Shown here: positions 61,117 through 64,000 of the stretch, piece after piece
Numbering within the stretch: the stretch's first letter is position 1
Layout: every line of letters starts with the position of its first letter
Source of the DNA: Janthinobacterium aquaticum
Lineage (GTDB): Bacteria; Pseudomonadota; Gammaproteobacteria; Burkholderiales; Burkholderiaceae_D
Direction: 5' to 3'
Length of the DNA: 64,000 nt
Assembly (NCBI RefSeq): GCF_009208565.1
Contig: NZ_WFLK01000004.1
Coordinates: 62,001-126,000 of the forward strand
The notes under the pieces: generated by a model
What the model was told of the DNA's origin: nothing
Database searches by the model: none
The model's input: the letters and a program-made list of their open reading frames with translations, nothing else
Position numbers and translations under genes: made by a program

Positions 61117-62106
61117 ATGACTACTGTATCCATACCCCATACCGACGTGGCCGGCGAGCCTTTCCCGGCCGCCCGCTTTATCAAGGAAATCGGCCGCGGC
61201 AAGAATGGCGCGCGCAGCATGACGCGCGACGATGCGCGCGCGCTGTATGGCGCCATGCTGGCAGGGCGCGTGTCCGAGCTGGAACTGGGCGGCATTTTGT
61301 TGTCGATGCGCATCAAGGGCGAATCGGTTGACGAGATCGCCGGCTTCCTGGAGGCGGCCGAAGCGTCGTTTGCACCATTGCACGCACCGGCCGGGCAGTA
61401 CGCGCCGATCGTGATTCCCAGCTATAACGGCGCGCGCAAGATGGCCAACCTGACCGCCTTGCTGGCGCTGCTGCTGGTGCGCGCCGGCGCACCGGTGCTC
61501 GTGCATGGCGTCACCAGCGATCCGGGCCGCGTGACCACGGCCGAAGTGCTGGCCGCACTGGGCGTGCCGGCCGCAGCCAGTCTTGCCGAGGCGCAAGCTG
61601 CCATGGCGCGCGGCGAGGCCGCGTTTATGGCCATCGACACGCTGGCGCCGGCCATGGCGCATCAGTTGTCGCTGCGCCGCATACTCGGTGTGCGCAATTC
61701 AGCTCATACGCTGGTCAAGATCATGCAGCCGTTTGCCGGCCCGGCGCTGCGGCTGGTGTCGTACACGCATCCCGAGTACTTGGAAATGCTCGGTGAATAT
61801 TTCACCACGGCAGCGCCAGGCGGACGCGGCGACGCCTTCCTGATGCGCGGCACCGAAGGCGAAACGGTGGCCAACGCCAACAAGGCCCAGCAGATCGACT
61901 GGTTCCACGCGCATCAACGCACGGTGCTGGTGGAAAAGCAGGCGCTGGTCGGGCAATTGCCGGACTTGCCGGCCGAGCGCGATGCGGCTACCACGGCTGC
62001 CTGGATACAGGCCGTGCTGCGCGGCGAGGTGCCGGTGCCGCCATCGATAGCCGAGCAGGTGGAACAGTGCCTGATGGCCTCGCGCAAGATTGCCGGCGGC
62101 GCCTGA
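61117..62106 (+). CDS. ybiB: DNA-binding protein YbiB (TrpD2 family)
   Basis: A 329-residue protein with the anthranilate phosphoribosyltransferase fold. The N-terminal helical domain (RFIKEIGRGKNGARSMTRDDARALYGAMLAGRV) and PSYNGARKMANLTALLALLL, GVTSDPGRVT and GVRNSAHTLVKIM are YbiB signatures. YbiB/TrpD2 proteins bind nucleic acid without sequence preference and lack TrpD activity; E. coli ybiB is SOS-linked. No LexA box is seen here. Length is normal. Confidence 0.9.
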   Translation: MTTVSIPHTDVAGEPFPAARFIKEIGRGKNGARSMTRDDARALYGAMLAGRVSELELGGILLSMRIKGESVDEIAGFLEAAEASFAPLHAPAGQYAPIVIPSYNGARKMANLTALLALLLVRAGAPVLVHGVTSDPGRVTTAEVLAALGVPAAASLAEAQAAMARGEAAFMAIDTLAPAMAHQLSLRRILGVRNSAHTLVKIMQPFAGPALRLVSYTHPEYLEMLGEYFTTAAPGGRGDAFLMRGTEGETVANANKAQQIDWFHAHQRTVLVEKQALVGQLPDLPAERDAATTAAWIQAVLRGEVPVPPSIAEQVEQCLMASRKIAGGA

Positions 62107-62158
62107 AGGCGCGCCAGCGTTTACAATGCTGCTTTTGTAATCGGCGGCGAGTGGTGAT

Positions 62159-63373
62159 ATGGCGAAACAGTTTGATGTGGCAGTAATCGGCGCGGGCGCG
62201 GCCGGCATGATGTGCGCGGCGGTGGCCGCGCAGCAGGGCAAGCGCGTGGTGGTGATCGATCACGCGGCCAAGCTGGCCGAGAAGATCCGCATCTCAGGTG
62301 GCGGGCGCTGCAATTTCACCAATACCCATGCCGGTCCACAGAATTTCCTGTCGGAAAATCCGCATTTCTGCAAAAGCGCCTTGTCTCGTTATACGCCGCA
62401 GGACTTCCTGGCGCTGGTCAAAAAACACCGCATCGGCTATCACGAGAAGCACAAGGGCCAGCAGTTCTGCAACGACTCGGCCGAGCAGATTATCGAGATG
62501 CTCAAGGACGAGTGCGCCGCTGGCGACGTACACTGGCGCATGCCGTGCAAGATCGAGCAGCTTGAGCGCCGCGACGATGGCAGCTTTTTCCTGCAGACCG
62601 ACAGCGGCGAGATCGAGGCGGCCAATGTGGTGATTGCCTCCGGCGGCCTGTCGATCCCGAAAATCGGCGCGACCGACTTTGCTTACCGCATTGCGAAGCA
62701 GTTCGGCCTTGGCATGATCGAGCCGCGCCCGGCGCTGGTGCCGTTGACCTTTGATGCTGCCAGTTGGGCGCCGTTTGCCGAATTGTCCGGCATTGCGCTG
62801 GAGGTCGATGTGGAAACGGGCAGCCTGAAAGGGCGCAAGGCCACCGGTGCACGTTTCCGTGAAGACTTGTTATTTACCCACCGCGGCCTGTCCGGCCCGG
62901 CAATTCTGCAAATTTCCAGTTTCTGGCAGCCGGGTACGCCGATCATCATCAATCTGCTGCCGGAAGTCGATTTGGCGCAGACGCTGATCGAAGGCAAGGG
63001 CAGCCTGAAAAAGCAGCTGGGCAATATCGTGGCGCAGTGGCTGCCGGAGCGTCTGGCCGCCTGCCTGCTGACCGTGCATGGCCTGGCTGCCGACGCGCGC
63101 CTTGCCGATATGCCCGACGCGCAGCTGCGCAAGCTGGGCCAGGCCATCAATGCCTGGTCGATTGTGCCGAACGGCTCGGAAGGCTACCGCAAGGCTGAAG
63201 TCACGCGTGGCGGCATCGATACGCGCGAACTGTCGCAGCAGACCATGATGGCCAACAAGGTGCCTGGCTTGTACTTTATTGGCGAATCGGTCGATGTGAC
63301 GGGCTGGCTCGGCGGTTATAACTTCCAGTGGGCCTGGGCATCGGGCATGGCGGCGGGGCTGGCGCTGCAGTAA
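62159..63373 (+). CDS. HI0933/YhiN-family FAD-dependent oxidoreductase
   Basis: A 404-residue flavoprotein. The dinucleotide motif is DVAVIGAGAAGMMCA at the N-terminus, followed by the family block KIRISGGGRCNFTN. VVIASGGLSIPKIGATDFAYRIA follows in the middle, and the C-terminal FIGESVDVTGWLGGYNFQWAWASG closes the FAD site. The substrate of HI0933-like proteins is not known to me. It starts 52 bp after ybiB and may share its transcript. Confidence 0.93.
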   Translation: MAKQFDVAVIGAGAAGMMCAAVAAQQGKRVVVIDHAAKLAEKIRISGGGRCNFTNTHAGPQNFLSENPHFCKSALSRYTPQDFLALVKKHRIGYHEKHKGQQFCNDSAEQIIEMLKDECAAGDVHWRMPCKIEQLERRDDGSFFLQTDSGEIEAANVVIASGGLSIPKIGATDFAYRIAKQFGLGMIEPRPALVPLTFDAASWAPFAELSGIALEVDVETGSLKGRKATGARFREDLLFTHRGLSGPAILQISSFWQPGTPIIINLLPEVDLAQTLIEGKGSLKKQLGNIVAQWLPERLAACLLTVHGLAADARLADMPDAQLRKLGQAINAWSIVPNGSEGYRKAEVTRGGIDTRELSQQTMMANKVPGLYFIGESVDVTGWLGGYNFQWAWASGMAAGLALQ

Positions 63374-63487
63374 TTGGCGCTTGGCCACCGCGTTGCCGCC
63401 TGATGATGTACACTGCTCCGATGCGTGGTTTACGCCACATCTGGGCAGTATTGCAACTCTGCAGTCCGCACTCGGCGCGGGAAGGGC

Positions 63488-63516
63488 TTCCATTTCCCGA
63501 TAAAAGCTGCTACTAT
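63488..63516 (+). promoter_or_regulatory. candidate promoter of rpsU
   Basis: TTCCAT at 63488-63493 and TACTAT at 63511-63516, spaced 17 bp, about 42 bp before the rpsU start codon. The -35 box is weak. Confidence 0.4.
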
Positions 63517-63557
63517 CTATCTCTTCCTATACACCACCTCAACGGTTTGAATTTTAC

Positions 63558-63770
63558 ATGACCACTATTCGCCTTAAAGAAAACGAGCCGTTCGAAGTCG
63601 CAATGCGTCGCTTCAAACGCACCATCGAAAAAACCGGTCTGCTGACCGAACTGCGCGCTCGCGAATTCTACGAAAAGCCAACGGCTGAGCGCAAGCGCAA
63701 GCTGGCAGCTGCTGTCAAGCGTCACTACAAGCGTATCCGCAGCCAACAACTGCCTAAAAAATTGTTCTAA
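63558..63770 (+). CDS. rpsU: 30S ribosomal protein S21
   Basis: A 70-residue basic protein with the S21 signature [20 protein letters not shown] and [13 protein letters not shown], ending in the basic tail QQLPKKLF. It binds the 3' end of 16S rRNA and helps initiation. In many betaproteobacteria rpsU is followed by yqeY and dnaG-rpoD; here yqeY begins 173 bp downstream at the window edge, consistent with the macromolecular synthesis operon. Confidence 0.97.
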   Translation: MTTIRLKENEPFEVAMRRFKRTIEKTGLLTELRAREFYEKPTAERKRKLAAAVKRHYKRIRSQQLPKKLF

Positions 63771-63787
63771 GACTGTTCAGTCAGAAC

Positions 63788-63896
63788 CAACCCGCGCAGT
63801 ATGGCGCCTTGTTCGCCGCGGGTTCTGTTTTGATTCGACTGAAGCACAGCTTCAGATGAGTCGCATACCCGCTCCGGTTCGCCGCAGCGGGTTTTC
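63788..63896 (+). promoter_or_regulatory. hairpins between rpsU and yqeY
   Basis: Three possible stems: AACCCGCG/CGCGGGTT, a CTGAAGC/GCTTCAG stem, and ACCCGCT/AGCGGGT followed by TTTT. The last resembles a terminator or attenuator and could lower expression of yqeY relative to rpsU. Confidence 0.5.
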
Positions 63897-63943
63897 GCTT
63901 TTGTGGCCCGCCTGCATACCAATATTACCAAACGAGGATCGTC

Positions 63944-64000
63944 ATGAGTTTGAAAGAACAAATTACCGAAGACATGAAAAACGCCATGCGCGCCAAGGAT
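63944..64000 (+). CDS. yqeY: GatB/YqeY-domain protein, start only (partial)
   Basis: The first 19 codons (MSLKEQITEDMKNAMRAKD) before the window ends. This is the typical YqeY N-terminus, and the place after rpsU is the usual one. ACGAGGAT lies in front of the ATG. The protein is related to the tRNA-binding tail of GatB. Confidence 0.85.
   Translation, partial: MSLKEQITEDMKNAMRAKD

Noticed and set aside
1..64000. CRISPR array, prophage or plasmid functions
   Set aside because: No regularly spaced direct repeats, cas, phage structural, lysis or replication genes were seen.

Overview
The window looks like chromosomal DNA of a GC-rich betaproteobacterium, most probably Oxalobacteraceae (Janthinobacterium/Duganella/Massilia type). 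This is judged from protein character, a PEP-CTERM-type protein, beta-ketoadipate genes, GGGGTCAG-type intergenic hairpins and the general gene mix; it is inference, not a database match. Coding density is high, with mostly housekeeping genes interleaved with accessory operons. No prophage, CRISPR array or intact insertion sequence is visible.

Left part (1-12.5 kb): a membrane histidine kinase; a small PEP-CTERM-like protein; an ArsR/BigR-type regulator with two half-size YeeE/YedE sulfur-transporter genes; a ChaN-like lipoprotein; then a beta-ketoadipate block. In that block an IclR regulator is divergent from pcaI-pcaJ-pcaF, followed by a KgtP/PcaT-like carrier and a fumarylacetoacetate-hydrolase-family enzyme. 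A clear sigma70 promoter and two tandem GTTC-N7-GAAY sites lie in front of pcaI. A thioredoxin and a second MHS-family carrier follow.

Middle part (12.5-37 kb): two identical tRNA(CAT) genes; miaA, an endonuclease-type mutL, a cyclophilin, dedA, alpha-carbonic anhydrase, hexose-6-phosphate mutarotase, amiC, tsaE and queG; an NfeR/NfeF-like pair (His-rich PadR regulator plus ferric-siderophore reductase) behind a 21-bp palindrome; a DctSR-like two-component system divergent from an orphan DctP; a 6S RNA candidate with strong terminator; xerD; an RND efflux pair; an EEP-family phosphatase/nuclease; ybaK and plsY.

Right part (37-64 kb): a FrnE-like DsbA protein, DUF427, a DUF2157/GDYXXLXY pair, a YdjM-like protein, a CPA2 antiporter and a K+ channel with a C-terminal zinc ribbon lead into the most unusual region. 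From 45012 to 52005 seven genes are packed with start/stop overlaps: KASIII, extended SDR, metallo-beta-lactamase-fold hydrolase, F390-synthetase-like adenylating enzyme, PAP2 phosphatase, di-iron hydroxylase and di-iron desaturase. A second unit (52018-54756) follows: a GbsR/MarR regulator with its own promoter and perfect palindrome, a DUF4166 protein and a membrane-anchored TIGR01777 SDR. Together they look like an uncharacterised pathway that condenses, reduces, activates and oxidises acyl chains into a special lipid. A PLP decarboxylase overlapping an ATP-grasp-like gene is a second candidate system. The end holds tsaD, an orphan NirD-like protein, aroG, a degenerate IS110-like gene, ybiB, an HI0933-family flavoprotein, rpsU and the start of yqeY.

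Two families of intergenic hairpins recur: three cruciforms built from GTCGGATTA/TAATCCGAC, and three approximately 100-130 bp hairpins with GGGGTCAG ends. The latter each start 15-23 bp after a plus-strand stop codon and show compensatory changes between arms.
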